The position numbers were made by a program, and so were the translations under genes. 64,000 bases of DNA from Nocardioides sp. Arc9.136 (lineage in GTDB: Bacteria; Actinomycetota; Actinomycetes; Propionibacteriales; Nocardioidaceae), in assembly GCF_030506255.1 (NCBI RefSeq), contig NZ_CP113431.1, positions 3,235,001 to 3,299,000 on the forward strand, written 5' to 3'. The notes under the pieces were generated by a model. That model was not told the origin of the DNA. It was given only the letters and a program-made list of their open reading frames with translations, and did no database searches. Of this stretch, positions 15,759-22,935 are shown piece by piece. Each line of letters begins with the position of its first letter. Position 1 is the first letter of the stretch.

Positions 15759-16595
15759 ATGAGCCGCACGCTGCGTCCCGGAGTGCTGGTGGTGCGCCGC
15801 GACGACGGGCACCTGCAGGTCGGGGTCGACCCGCCCCGCCGGGTGGTGCTGCGCGAGGCCCCGGACGTACGTCGCGTGCTCGCCTCGCTCGTGCGCGGCG
15901 AGCCACCAGCCCCCGGCGGGGCCACCGCCCGCGTGGTCGCGGCGCTGACCGCCGCCGACCTGCTGGTCGACCTGCCCGCGCCGCGGCCGCGGGGCTCCTC
16001 CCCCGCGACCGGGGCCGCCTGGGCGCGGCACGGCGACGACGCCGCCCGCCGCCTCGCGGCCCGGGCCGCCGCGACCGTGTCGCTCGACGCTCCGCGGGAC
16101 GTCGCCGACCACCTCGCCCCGCTCCTCGCCGGGTCCGGCCTGCGAGTCACCGTCGCGGGGCAGGGCGACGTCCACCTCGCCGTCAGCCACGGCACGCTCG
16201 CCCGCGACCGGCTGGACCCCTGCCTGCGCGCGGGCGTCCCGCACCTCCCGGTCGCCGGCCACGAGGGGGCGTACGTCGTGGGGCCGTTCGTGCTGCCCGG
16301 GGTGACCGGGTGCCTGCGGTGCGACGACGCCCGTCGCGCCGAGACCGACCCCCGCCGAGCGGTGGTGCTCGAGCAGGTCGCGCGAGCGGCCGCGCCGGCC
16401 GGGGACCCGGTGCTGCTGGCGCTGGCGCTCGCCTGGGCGGTCCGCGACCTGCTGGCGTGGCTCGAGGGCGACCGGCCGTCGACCTGGGGCGCGGCGTACT
16501 CGCTCGGCGCGGGGAACCCCGTGCGCACGCCCGTCCCCCGGCACCCGCACTGCGGGTGCTCCTGGGCGGACCTCGTGCCCGCGCGCGCCGGCTAG
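15759..16595 (+). CDS. orphan ThiF-like cyclodehydratase partner (TOMM leader-binding type)
   Basis: A 278-aa protein whose C-terminal two thirds resemble the E1/ThiF-like partner of YcaO enzymes in azoline-peptide pathways: HLPVAGHEGAYVVGPFVLPG, then CLRC, and at the end HPHCGCSW. The two Cys pairs are the usual structural zinc site. No nucleotide-binding GxGxxG is obvious, no YcaO gene is nearby, and no precursor peptide is evident. A conserved Rv3196-like actinobacterial protein is a likely identity. GTG at 15744 is an alternative start. Function cannot be assigned. Confidence 0.7.
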   Translation: MSRTLRPGVLVVRRDDGHLQVGVDPPRRVVLREAPDVRRVLASLVRGEPPAPGGATARVVAALTAADLLVDLPAPRPRGSSPATGAAWARHGDDAARRLAARAAATVSLDAPRDVADHLAPLLAGSGLRVTVAGQGDVHLAVSHGTLARDRLDPCLRAGVPHLPVAGHEGAYVVGPFVLPGVTGCLRCDDARRAETDPRRAVVLEQVARAAAPAGDPVLLALALAWAVRDLLAWLEGDRPSTWGAAYSLGAGNPVRTPVPRHPHCGCSWADLVPARAG

Positions 16596-16622
16596 TCCGG
16601 CCGGGACGTCAGCGGCTGGCGG

Positions 16623-16817
16623 TCACCAGAACTCGCTGTCGAGCTTGCCCTCCATCGCGCGCAGGTGCTCGCGCGAGCAGCGGTCGCAGAACGTCACCGC
16701 CCGGCCGCGCTCCACCGCGGTCGTCCAGGCGAGAGTCCGGGCGGGGTCGGACTCCTGCCGACCGCACCAGGCGCAGGTCCGCGCCTGCTGCTCCTCGGAC
16801 CGGTCACGCTGCTCCAT
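16623..16817 (-). CDS. small Cys4 zinc-finger protein (hypothetical)
   Basis: A 64-aa protein with CAWCGR and CDRCSR knuckles separated by 24 residues, followed by a short helix ending LDSEFW. It probably binds zinc. The ATG was chosen because TACCCT lies 6 nt upstream; the longer in-frame extension reads through a palindromic repeat cluster and is unlikely to be translated. Function unknown. Confidence 0.75.
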   Translation of the reverse strand: MEQRDRSEEQQARTCAWCGRQESDPARTLAWTTAVERGRAVTFCDRCSREHLRAMEGKLDSEFW

Positions 16818-16823
16818 CCGGCG

Positions 16824-16829
16824 AGGGTA
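16824..16829 (-). promoter_or_regulatory. leaderless -10 element (TACCCT)
   Basis: Ends 6 nt before the ATG of the 64-aa zinc protein. Confidence 0.5.
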
Positions 16830-16863
16830 GCCGGGCCGGCGGGAGGAGCGGGCGGCCGGAAGA

Positions 16864-16966
16864 TTCAGCGGCCAGCCGATGAACCTGTCGGTTGGCCGCT
16901 GAAGCTTCATCGGCCAACCAGGAGCTCCAGCGGCCAGCCGATGAAGCTCCCGGTGGGCCGCTGGAA
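16864..16966. repeat. cluster of alternating palindromic repeat units
   Basis: Four related units lie in alternating orientation: TTCAGCGGCCAGCCGATGAA at 16864; an inverted composite at 16892-16917 with TTGGCCG and CGGCCAA ends around TGAAGCTTCA; a second forward unit near 16928; and an inverted GTGGGCCGCTGG at the right end. It resembles a REP-type cluster. No coding role is likely. Confidence 0.6.
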
Positions 16967-17013
16967 CGCACGCCACCCCGGGGATGGGCCCGCCGGCGCG
17001 AGCGGGACGTGAA

Positions 17014-17047
17014 GGAGCCCGACACCACTGCTGTGGTGCCGGGCTCC
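17014..17047 (-). terminator. terminator of the whiB7 operon
   Basis: A 15-bp stem with one mismatch (GGAGCCCGACACCAC against its complement) and a TGCT loop, 39 bp beyond the last gene of the whiB7 cluster. Confidence 0.7.
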
Positions 17048-17086
17048 TCCTGCATCACCCGCGATCAGGGTGAGCTCGGGTCCGCC

Positions 17087-17251
17087 TCAGAGTGCACGGG
17101 CCAGGGCGAGACGCGCCTGCTGCGCGGCCCGCTCGGCCTTGCGGCTCAGGCGGAGGGCACGGGCCAGCTCGTGGCCGCGGCGGGACTGTTGCGCCTCTCC
17201 CAGGCGCGCGGCCATTTGTGCGCGGGCCAGTTCTTCGTGCATCAGATTCAT
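17087..17251 (-). CDS. 54-aa helical Arg/Ala-rich protein, copy 2 (whiB7 cluster)
   Basis: A 54-aa protein that is 35/54 identical by eye to its neighbour upstream, same length and ungapped. It is predicted to be a single long amphipathic basic helix (ELARAQMAARLGEAQQSRRG, then RKAERAAQQARLALARAL). GGAAG lies 8 nt before the ATG; an in-frame ATG 16 codons upstream (17299) has no site. There are no Cys residues and no signal peptide. Function unknown. Its place downstream of whiB7, before the terminator, suggests co-expression in the antibiotic response. Confidence 0.7.
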   Translation of the reverse strand: MNLMHEELARAQMAARLGEAQQSRRGHELARALRLSRKAERAAQQARLALARAL

Positions 17252-17331
17252 GTCGGTGCTTCCGTTCGGGGTGTGGGTGGTGGGGCTCGAGGTCTTCATG
17301 GGTCCGTGTCCGGTCCTTCGTGTGGGCGGCG

Positions 17332-17496
17332 TCAGAGCGCTCGGGCGAGGGCGGTCCGGGCCTGCTGCGCGGCCGTCTCGGCCTTGCGGTGCATCCGGAT
17401 GGAGCGGGCCAGCTGGTGGGACCGGCGGGCCTGCTTCGCCTCGGCCAGGCGCGCGCTCGTGTGCGCGCGGGCGAGATCGACGGTGAGGGTGTTCAT
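17332..17496 (-). CDS. 54-aa helical Arg/Ala-rich protein, copy 1 (whiB7 cluster)
   Basis: A 54-aa paralogue of the next gene (35/54 identities). The shared core is LARA, ARLxEA, RRxH, LAR, RKAExAAQQARxALARAL. It has an AAGGA site 8 nt before the ATG and begins 74 bp after the whiB7 stop in the same orientation. The conservation of length and heptad-like pattern across the tandem duplication argues that both are real proteins rather than chance frames. Function unknown. Confidence 0.72.
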   Translation of the reverse strand: MNTLTVDLARAHTSARLAEAKQARRSHQLARSIRMHRKAETAAQQARTALARAL

Positions 17497-17570
17497 CGCG
17501 ACGTCCTTGTCGTGAGTGATGGAGATGGTCGGTCGTGCTGGTGCTGCTGTGCTGGTCGGGCGCGCGCCGG

Positions 17571-17888
17571 TCAGGCGGCGTCGTTCTTGCGGGGACGGCC
17601 ACGGGGCCGCTTGCGGGGGATCACCACTCCCTGGAGGAAGAGCTGTCCGCCCCAGACACCCCAGGGCTCCCGGCGGTCGAGGGCCCCGTCCAGGCACAGG
17701 GCCTGGACCGGGCACTCCTGGCAGAGGGCCTTGGCGTGCTCCACGTCGGACGGGGACTCGGCGAACCACAGCTCGGGGTTGTTCGCCCGGCAGGGCAGCA
17801 GCTCGTCGTCGACCTGGGCCGCCTGGTCGTGCAGGGAGCCGAGGGTGGACTCCGGTGCCGGACTGCGGTCGAGAACGCTGATGGTCAT
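17571..17888 (-). CDS. whiB7: WhiB7-type iron-sulfur transcriptional regulator
   Basis: A 105-aa protein. Four cluster-ligating cysteines are C33, C56, C59 and C65 (CxxC...C); the GVWGG turn is at 77-81; the C-terminus carries an AT-hook-like RGRPRK (96-101), which distinguishes WhiB7 from other Wbl proteins. The family binds the housekeeping sigma factor and AT-rich DNA next to -35 elements and activates intrinsic antibiotic-resistance genes. A strong GGAGGTG site precedes the ATG. The long upstream leader has a peptide and attenuator (separate entries), as expected for whiB7. Confidence 0.95.
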   Translation of the reverse strand: MTISVLDRSPAPESTLGSLHDQAAQVDDELLPCRANNPELWFAESPSDVEHAKALCQECPVQALCLDGALDRREPWGVWGGQLFLQGVVIPRKRPRGRPRKNDAA

Positions 17889-17936
17889 GTTTCACCTCCT
17901 CGGTTTCCTTGATCGCGGGTGTGCGGGAAATCAGAA

Positions 17937-17972
17937 AGGCCGCGGATCCCGGGGTGTCGGGTTCCGCGGCCT
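17937..17972 (-). terminator. whiB7 leader attenuator
   Basis: Perfect 10-bp arms (AGGCCGCGGA and complement) around a 16-nt loop, followed on the minus strand by TTTCTGATTT. It is placed between the leader peptide stop and the whiB7 ribosome-binding site, so it would abort transcription before whiB7. Confidence 0.8.
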
Positions 17973-18020
17973 GGAGGCTGCCGGTGCTGAGTGGTCTCAG
18001 CAGATCGGTGGTCTCCAGGC
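17969..18020 (-). promoter_or_regulatory. candidate antiterminator pairing in the whiB7 leader
   Basis: GCCTGGAG at the end of the leader peptide gene (18020 to 18013, spanning the Ala-Trp-Arg codons) is complementary to CTCCAGGC (17976 to 17969), which overlaps the 5' arm of the attenuator. Formation of this 8-bp helix would disrupt the terminator. Confidence 0.55.
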
Positions 18021-18227
18021 GGTGGTACCCGGGAAGTAGGCCGTGGTGCGGGTCGTGCGCTTGTCGGCGGCGGCGGCGCGGATCGCGGTGTCGGCCTGCC
18101 GATCACGCACGACGACCTCGGTGGCGCCGAGGACGACACCGGTGGCGCGGAACGAGGCGTGGCCGCACATGGGCAGGGCGAAGCCGGACGGGATCTGAGC
18201 CGTCGAGATCGTCAGGTTCGTGAACAT
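17997..18227 (-). CDS. whiB7 leader peptide (upstream ORF)
   Basis: A 76-aa open frame with an excellent GGAGGTG site 6 nt from the ATG, lying between the whiB7 promoter and attenuator. It starts MFTNLTISTAQIPSG and ends TAWRPPIC. It has no enzyme or membrane motif. Known whiB7 leaders in mycobacteria and streptomycetes contain such translated frames, whose impaired translation under antibiotics allows read-through. Here the last codons form the antiterminator strand, giving a direct link from ribosome position to RNA folding. It could also have a function as a protein, but a sensing role is more likely. Confidence 0.7.
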   Translation of the reverse strand: MFTNLTISTAQIPSGFALPMCGHASFRATGVVLGATEVVVRDRQADTAIRAAAADKRTTRTTAYFPGTTAWRPPIC

Positions 18228-18298
18228 GCGGGACACCTCCTCGGTGCGTGCGGGCGCCGGTCGTGTCAGGACCGTGGTGCGCGTTGACTGGTGACAGG

Positions 18299-18338
18299 AA
18301 GTTAGCGCCCCCGCTCGGTAAGGGGCAAACCATTTACT
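18299..18338 (-). promoter_or_regulatory. whiB7 promoter with AT-rich WhiB7 box
   Basis: TAACTT (-10, 18304 to 18299) and TTGCCC (-35, 18328 to 18323) are 18 bp apart, with CCAGTAAATGG just upstream of the -35, the AT-rich position recognised by WhiB7. The transcript would carry a leader of about 400 nt, suggesting autoregulation. Confidence 0.6.
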
Positions 18339-18454
18339 GGTCATTTCGCCGATTTCTTTTTCAAGGGCCTGCGGGCGGGCCCGCCGAGCGCCCGGACCGG
18401 CCGCCCGCGGTCCTCCGTCGCGACCGGCCCCGACCCGTGCTGACCTGCGAGAAC

Positions 18455-20476
18455 TCAGCCGACGAGGCCGAGGACGTCCTCGCCGTACTTCTCGACCTTG
18501 GAGCGGCCTATACCAGCGATGCGCAGCATCGCCTCGGGCGTGCGCGGCTTGTGCTCGGCGATCAGCTGCAGGGTGGCGTCGGTGAAGACGACGAACGCAG
18601 GCACCGACTCGGTGTCGGCGCGCTCCTTGCGCCAGGTGCGCAGCCGCTCGAACAGCTCCTCGTCGTACGACGCGGGGCAGTCGTGGCAGCGGCCGCGCTT
18701 CTTCTCGACGGCGCTGGTCAGCGGCTTGCCGCACTCCCGGCACCCGGCGACCTTGCGACGCCGCGGCTGGTCCTGCGCCCGGGTCTCCTCGGGCAGCAGC
18801 GGGTCGAGGAACCGCGAGGGACGGCGCGACGCCCGGCCACCGGGGTTCCGGGCGGCCGCCCACGACAGCGCGAGGTCGAGCCGCGCGCGGGTCATGCCGA
18901 CGTAGAGGAGGCGACGCTCCTCCTCCACCGCCGCGGGGGTGTCGGCGTAGGTGATCGGGAGCGTGCCGTCCTGGAGGCCGCAGAGGAACACCGAGTCCCA
19001 CTCCAGGCCCTTGGCGGCGTGGAACGTCGCGAGCGTGACCCCGTCGGCGACGGGCGCGTGCTGCTCGGAGGCGCGGCGGTCGAGGTCGGCGACGAACGCC
19101 TCGAGGTCTCCCCCACCGCCCTCGAACTCGGTCGCCTGGTCGACCAGCGCCTGCCAGGACTCCCACCGGTCCCGGGTCTGGCCGCGGGCGCTGGGCGCCT
19201 CGGACGTCCAGCCCATGCCGGCCAGCGTGGCGGTCACGGTGTCGACGACGCCGACGCCCTCGCCGGACCGGGCGGCGCCACGGATACGGGTGACCGCCTC
19301 GCGGACCTCGGGCCGGTCGAAGAACCGCGCCGCGCCGCGGACGACGTACGGGATCCGGCGCGCCGACAGCGCCTCCTCGAAGGCCTCGGACTGGGCGTTG
19401 ATGCGGAACAGGATCGCCACCTCGCCGAGCGGCCGGCCGGCGTCGCGGAGCTTGAGGATCCGGGCGGCGACGTCCTCGGCCTCGGCGACCTCGTCGGGCC
19501 GGGCGGAGTAGGTCACCGGAGGGCCGGACGGACGCTGGGCGCGCAGGTCGACGCCCTGGCTGGTGGTCCCGGCGAGCAGGGTGTTGGCGGCGTCGACGAC
19601 CTGCGGGGTCGAGCGGTAGTTGCGGACCAGCTCCACCGAGGTGGTGCCGGCGTAGCGCTTCGGGAAGTCGCGCAGGTAGTCGGCGTTGGCGCCGGCGAAG
19701 GAGTAGATCGTCTGCGCCGGGTCGCCGACGACGCAGAGCTCGTCGCGCCCACCCAGCCACAGGTCGAGCAGGGCCGACTGGAGCGGGGAGACGTCCTGGA
19801 ACTCGTCGACGACGAACCACTTGTACTGCCGGCGCACCTGCGCCGCGACGCGCTCGTCCTCGGCGAGCATGCCGGCGGTGAGCAGCAGCACGTCCTCCAT
19901 GTCCATCCGGCCGGACTCGCGCTTGGCGTCCTCGTAGCTGCCGAACAGCCGCCCGACGGTGTCGTGGTCGAGGTTGGTCACGCTGCGGCCGCGGGCCGCC
20001 GCGACCCGGGCGTAGTCGTCGGGGTGGACGTTGCTGACCTTCGCCCACTCGACCTCGGAGGCCAGGTCGCGCAGGAGTGCCTGGTCGGCCGAGATCCGCT
20101 GCCGGCGGGCGGCGCTGGCCAGCAGGCCGATCTTCGACTCGATCAGCTGGGGCAGCTCGGTGCCGTGGACGTGCGGCCAGAAGTAGCGCAGCTGGCGCAG
20201 CGCGGCGGAGTGGAACGTGCGCGCCTGCACGCCGCCGGCGCCCAGCGTGCGCAGCCGGCCGCGCATCTCGCCGGCCGCGCGGGTGGTGAAGGTGACCGCG
20301 AGGACCTCGGTCGGGGCGTAGGTGCCGGTCGCCACGCCGTACGCGATGCGGTGGGTGATCGCCCGGGTCTTGCCCGTGCCCGCACCGGCCAGCACCCGCA
20401 CCGGCCCGCGGAGCGCCTCGGCGACCCGGCGCTGCTCCGGGTCGAGGGCGGTGAGCAGGTCGTCGGGGCGGGACAT
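18455..20476 (-). CDS. uvrD2: UvrD2-type superfamily 1 DNA helicase
   Basis: A 673-aa helicase. Walker A is GAGTGKTR (31-38); further SF1A motifs are FTTRAAGEMRGRL, VVDEFQDVSPLQ, GDPAQTIYSFAGA, LVRNYRST and TFHAAKGLEWD. The C-terminus has the UvrD2 hallmarks: a tetracysteine module (CRECGK then CHDC) and an HRDC domain ending in the IAGIGRSKVEKYGEDVL hairpin. It unwinds DNA 3' to 5' in repair or replication. Position next to whiB7, mycoredoxin and nudC matches mycobacteria. Confidence 0.93.
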   Translation of the reverse strand: MSRPDDLLTALDPEQRRVAEALRGPVRVLAGAGTGKTRAITHRIAYGVATGTYAPTEVLAVTFTTRAAGEMRGRLRTLGAGGVQARTFHSAALRQLRYFWPHVHGTELPQLIESKIGLLASAARRQRISADQALLRDLASEVEWAKVSNVHPDDYARVAAARGRSVTNLDHDTVGRLFGSYEDAKRESGRMDMEDVLLLTAGMLAEDERVAAQVRRQYKWFVVDEFQDVSPLQSALLDLWLGGRDELCVVGDPAQTIYSFAGANADYLRDFPKRYAGTTSVELVRNYRSTPQVVDAANTLLAGTTSQGVDLRAQRPSGPPVTYSARPDEVAEAEDVAARILKLRDAGRPLGEVAILFRINAQSEAFEEALSARRIPYVVRGAARFFDRPEVREAVTRIRGAARSGEGVGVVDTVTATLAGMGWTSEAPSARGQTRDRWESWQALVDQATEFEGGGGDLEAFVADLDRRASEQHAPVADGVTLATFHAAKGLEWDSVFLCGLQDGTLPITYADTPAAVEEERRLLYVGMTRARLDLALSWAAARNPGGRASRRPSRFLDPLLPEETRAQDQPRRRKVAGCRECGKPLTSAVEKKRGRCHDCPASYDEELFERLRTWRKERADTESVPAFVVFTDATLQLIAEHKPRTPEAMLRIAGIGRSKVEKYGEDVLGLVG

Positions 20477-20553
20477 GCGGGGAACAACTCCTGGGGACCG
20501 GTGGTTGGATCGGTGACGGTTCCAGACCCTAGACGCCGGAGGCGACAGTCCAG

Positions 20554-20805
20554 ATGAGCGGCCAGTTCACGATGTACACGACCCCGTGGTGCGGCTACTG
20601 CCACCGGCTGAAGAGCCAGCTCGACCGCGAGGGGATCGCCTACGACGTCGTCGACATCGAGCAGGTGCCCGAGGCCGCCCAGCTCGTGGAGTCCGCCAAC
20701 AACGGCAACCAGACCGTCCCCACCCTCGTGTACTCCGACGGGACCGCGCAGACCAACCCCTCGCTGGCCCAGGTCAAGGAGAAGCTGGCGGCGCTGGCCT
20801 CCTGA
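20554..20805 (+). CDS. mrx1: mycoredoxin 1 (glutaredoxin-like)
   Basis: An 83-aa thioredoxin-fold protein with the active-site CGYC at 13-16 (TPWCGYC), cis-Pro in NQTVPTLVYSDG, and no other domain. Mycoredoxins reduce mycothiol mixed disulfides in the cytosol of actinobacteria. It starts at ATG with GGAGG about 12 nt upstream, and is divergent from uvrD2. Confident. Confidence 0.93.
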   Translation: MSGQFTMYTTPWCGYCHRLKSQLDREGIAYDVVDIEQVPEAAQLVESANNGNQTVPTLVYSDGTAQTNPSLAQVKEKLAALAS

Positions 20806-20823
20806 GCCGGCGCCCGCGCCCGG

Positions 20824-21756
20824 TCACCACTGACCGGGCAGCGGGCCGCCGTACCAGTGCTCGACGAGCGAGCGGCTGATGGAGACGCCTCCGGGCAGCA
20901 CGAGCCGGCCGGACTCGGCCTGCTCTCGCATCTCGGCGCGGGTGAACCAGCGGGCGTCCTCGATCTCGTCCTCGTCGACGGTGATGTCGGTGGAGGTCGC
21001 GCGGGCGACGAAGCCGAGCATCAGGCTCGCCGGCAGCGGCCAGGGCTGGTTGCCGAAGTACTCCACCTCGCCGACCACCACCCCGGTCTCCTCAGCGACC
21101 TCGCGACGTACGGCGTCCTCGAGCGTCTCGCCCGGCTCGCAGAAGCCCGCGAGCGTCGAGAAGCGCCCCTCCGGCCAGATCGCCTGCCGGCCGAGCAGGC
21201 AGCGTTCGTCCTCCGCCCCGGGCTCCCCCGAGGCCACCACCATGATCACCGCCGGGTCCGTGCGCGGGAACTGCGCCTTGCCGCACTGTGTGCAGACCAG
21301 CTCGTGCCCGGAGGCGCGCGCCTCGAGCGTCCCTCCGCAGCGCGGGCAGTAGCGCGTCACGAACAGCCACTCGGCCAGGCCGAGCGCGTGGAAGACCAGC
21401 GGCGCGGCCGCCAGGTTGTCGTCCGACAGCGTGGGCAGGAGGCCCCGGAGCGGCAGCCAGTCGCCGCCCGCCTTGGCGACCTCGGGACCGGTGACCACCG
21501 CGAACCAGGCGCGGCCGTCGCGCTCCCCCAGCAGGACGCGCAGCCCCTCCGGCGCCTGCGACGGCGCCACCCACTCCACGGCCCCGTCGCGCGGACGGAT
21601 GCGCGTGCCGGAGACGACCAGCACGCGGCTCTCCTCGTCGGCCCACCGCTGCGCCAGCCAGGCGTCGTCCTTGCGCCGCAGCGCAGCGCGGTCGTGGGCC
21701 TCCTGGGCCATCCGGAGGTGCGGCGGGAGCGGGGCGGTGCGGTCGGACGAGGTCAC
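20824..21756 (-). CDS. nudC: NADH pyrophosphatase NudC (NAD-capped RNA hydrolase)
   Basis: A 310-aa protein. The zinc ribbon is CPRCGG followed by CTQCGK; the Nudix box is GFCEPGETLEDAV then RREVAEETG; the NudC specificity tail is NQPWPLPASLM (SQPWPFPxS in the family). It cleaves NADH and NAD caps to NMN(H) and AMP/RNA. The GTG start follows TAGCCT by 6 nt, so it is probably leaderless. Convergent with mrx1. Confidence 0.94.
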   Translation of the reverse strand: MTSSDRTAPLPPHLRMAQEAHDRAALRRKDDAWLAQRWADEESRVLVVSGTRIRPRDGAVEWVAPSQAPEGLRVLLGERDGRAWFAVVTGPEVAKAGGDWLPLRGLLPTLSDDNLAAAPLVFHALGLAEWLFVTRYCPRCGGTLEARASGHELVCTQCGKAQFPRTDPAVIMVVASGEPGAEDERCLLGRQAIWPEGRFSTLAGFCEPGETLEDAVRREVAEETGVVVGEVEYFGNQPWPLPASLMLGFVARATSTDITVDEDEIEDARWFTRAEMREQAESGRLVLPGGVSISRSLVEHWYGGPLPGQW

Positions 21757-21762
21757 GTCCGG

Positions 21763-21768
21763 AGGCTA
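21763..21768 (-). promoter_or_regulatory. leaderless -10 element (TAGCCT) of nudC
   Basis: Ends 6 nt before the GTG start; no Shine-Dalgarno is present. Confidence 0.5.
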
Positions 21769-21852
21769 GACGCGGCCTCCTGAGCCGGACCGGCCGGTGC
21801 GCCCCGCGGCCGCGCCGACCACCCGCGACGGGACGCGGACTATCCCGGGCCG

Positions 21853-22935
21853 GTGCCGCGTTGTGCCGGCGTGAGGACGTACGACGCGGTGGTGGTCGGG
21901 GCCGGGCAGGCCGGCCTGTCCGCGTCGTACCACCTGCGCCGGCTGGGGCTCGACCACGTCGTCCTCGACGCGGACGCCACCGCGGGCGGTGCCTGGCAGC
22001 ACCGCTGGGACTCCCTGACGATGCACGACGTCCACGGCGTCGCGGCGCTGCCCGACTCGGCCGCTCCCGCCGGCGACGCCGGCCGCGCCAACGTCGTGGT
22101 GCCGGCGTACTTCGCCGCCTACGAGCGCGAGCTCGACCTCCCCGTGCTGCGGCCGGTGGCCGTGGAGACGGTCGAGGACGGGCCCGACGACCTGCTGGTC
22201 GTGCGGGCCGGGGCCCGGTCCTGGACGACCCGCACGCTCGTCAACGCCACCGGCACCTGGCGCCGGCCGTTCGTGCCGCGGTACCCCGGCACGGAGACGT
22301 TCCGCGGCGAGCAGTGGCACACGGTCGCCTTCCCCGGCCCCGAGCACTTCCGCGGTCGCCGGGTGGTGGTCGTCGGTGGCGGCGCCTCGGCGGTCCAGCA
22401 CCTCGGCGAGCTCGCGCCCGTCACCGACACCTTCTGGGTGACGCGCCGGGAGCCGGTGTGGCGCAGCGACGACTTCACCCCCGACCGTGGACGCGAGGCC
22501 GTCGCGCTGGTCGAGGAGCGGGTACGCCGCGGGCTGCCGCCGGCCAGCGTGGTCAGCGTGACCGGGCTGGCGCTGCGGCCCCAGGAGCAGGAGGCGGCCC
22601 GGCTGGGCGCCTACGAGTGGCACCCGATGTTCCTCGCCGTCGAGCCCGACGGCGTGCGGATGCCGGACGGCACCCTCGAGCCGGCCGACGCGATCCTGTG
22701 GGCCACCGGCTTCCGGCCGGCCGTCGCCCACCTCGCGCCGCTCCACCTGCGCTCGGAGCTCGGCGGCATCCGCCTGGACGGCACCACCGCCGTGGCCGAC
22801 CAGCGGGTGCAGCTGGTCGGCTACGGGCCGTCGGCGAGCACCATCGGTGCCAACCGGGCCGGCCGCGTGGCCGCCCGTTCGGTGCAGCGGTACCTCGCCT
22901 CCGCTCAGAGCCGCAGCAGCGCCGCCAGCTCCTGA
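21853..22935 (+). CDS. FAD/NADPH-dependent flavoprotein monooxygenase-like protein
   Basis: A 360-aa protein with two dinucleotide folds: FAD-binding VVVGAGQAGLSASYHL near residue 13 and NADPH-binding VVVVGGGASAVQHL near 172. A family ATG motif is seen as ILWATGFRP near 277. This is the CzcO/Trk-like flavin oxidoreductase group; the substrate is unknown. GTG at 21853 sits 6 nt after TATCCC, a weak leaderless signal; GTG at 21871 is the alternative. The 3' end overlaps convergent adnB by 31 bp. Confidence 0.85.
   Translation: MPRCAGVRTYDAVVVGAGQAGLSASYHLRRLGLDHVVLDADATAGGAWQHRWDSLTMHDVHGVAALPDSAAPAGDAGRANVVVPAYFAAYERELDLPVLRPVAVETVEDGPDDLLVVRAGARSWTTRTLVNATGTWRRPFVPRYPGTETFRGEQWHTVAFPGPEHFRGRRVVVVGGGASAVQHLGELAPVTDTFWVTRREPVWRSDDFTPDRGREAVALVEERVRRGLPPASVVSVTGLALRPQEQEAARLGAYEWHPMFLAVEPDGVRMPDGTLEPADAILWATGFRPAVAHLAPLHLRSELGGIRLDGTTAVADQRVQLVGYGPSASTIGANRAGRVAARSVQRYLASAQSRSSAASS

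Noticed and set aside
15759-16595. Azoline-peptide biosynthetic cluster
   Set aside because: No YcaO, precursor peptide, protease or exporter nearby; a single conserved protein does not make a cluster.
16623-16976. Longer 117-codon form of the small zinc protein
   Set aside because: The extension translates the palindromic repeat cluster into repetitive peptides; the internal ATG has a promoter at the correct spacing.
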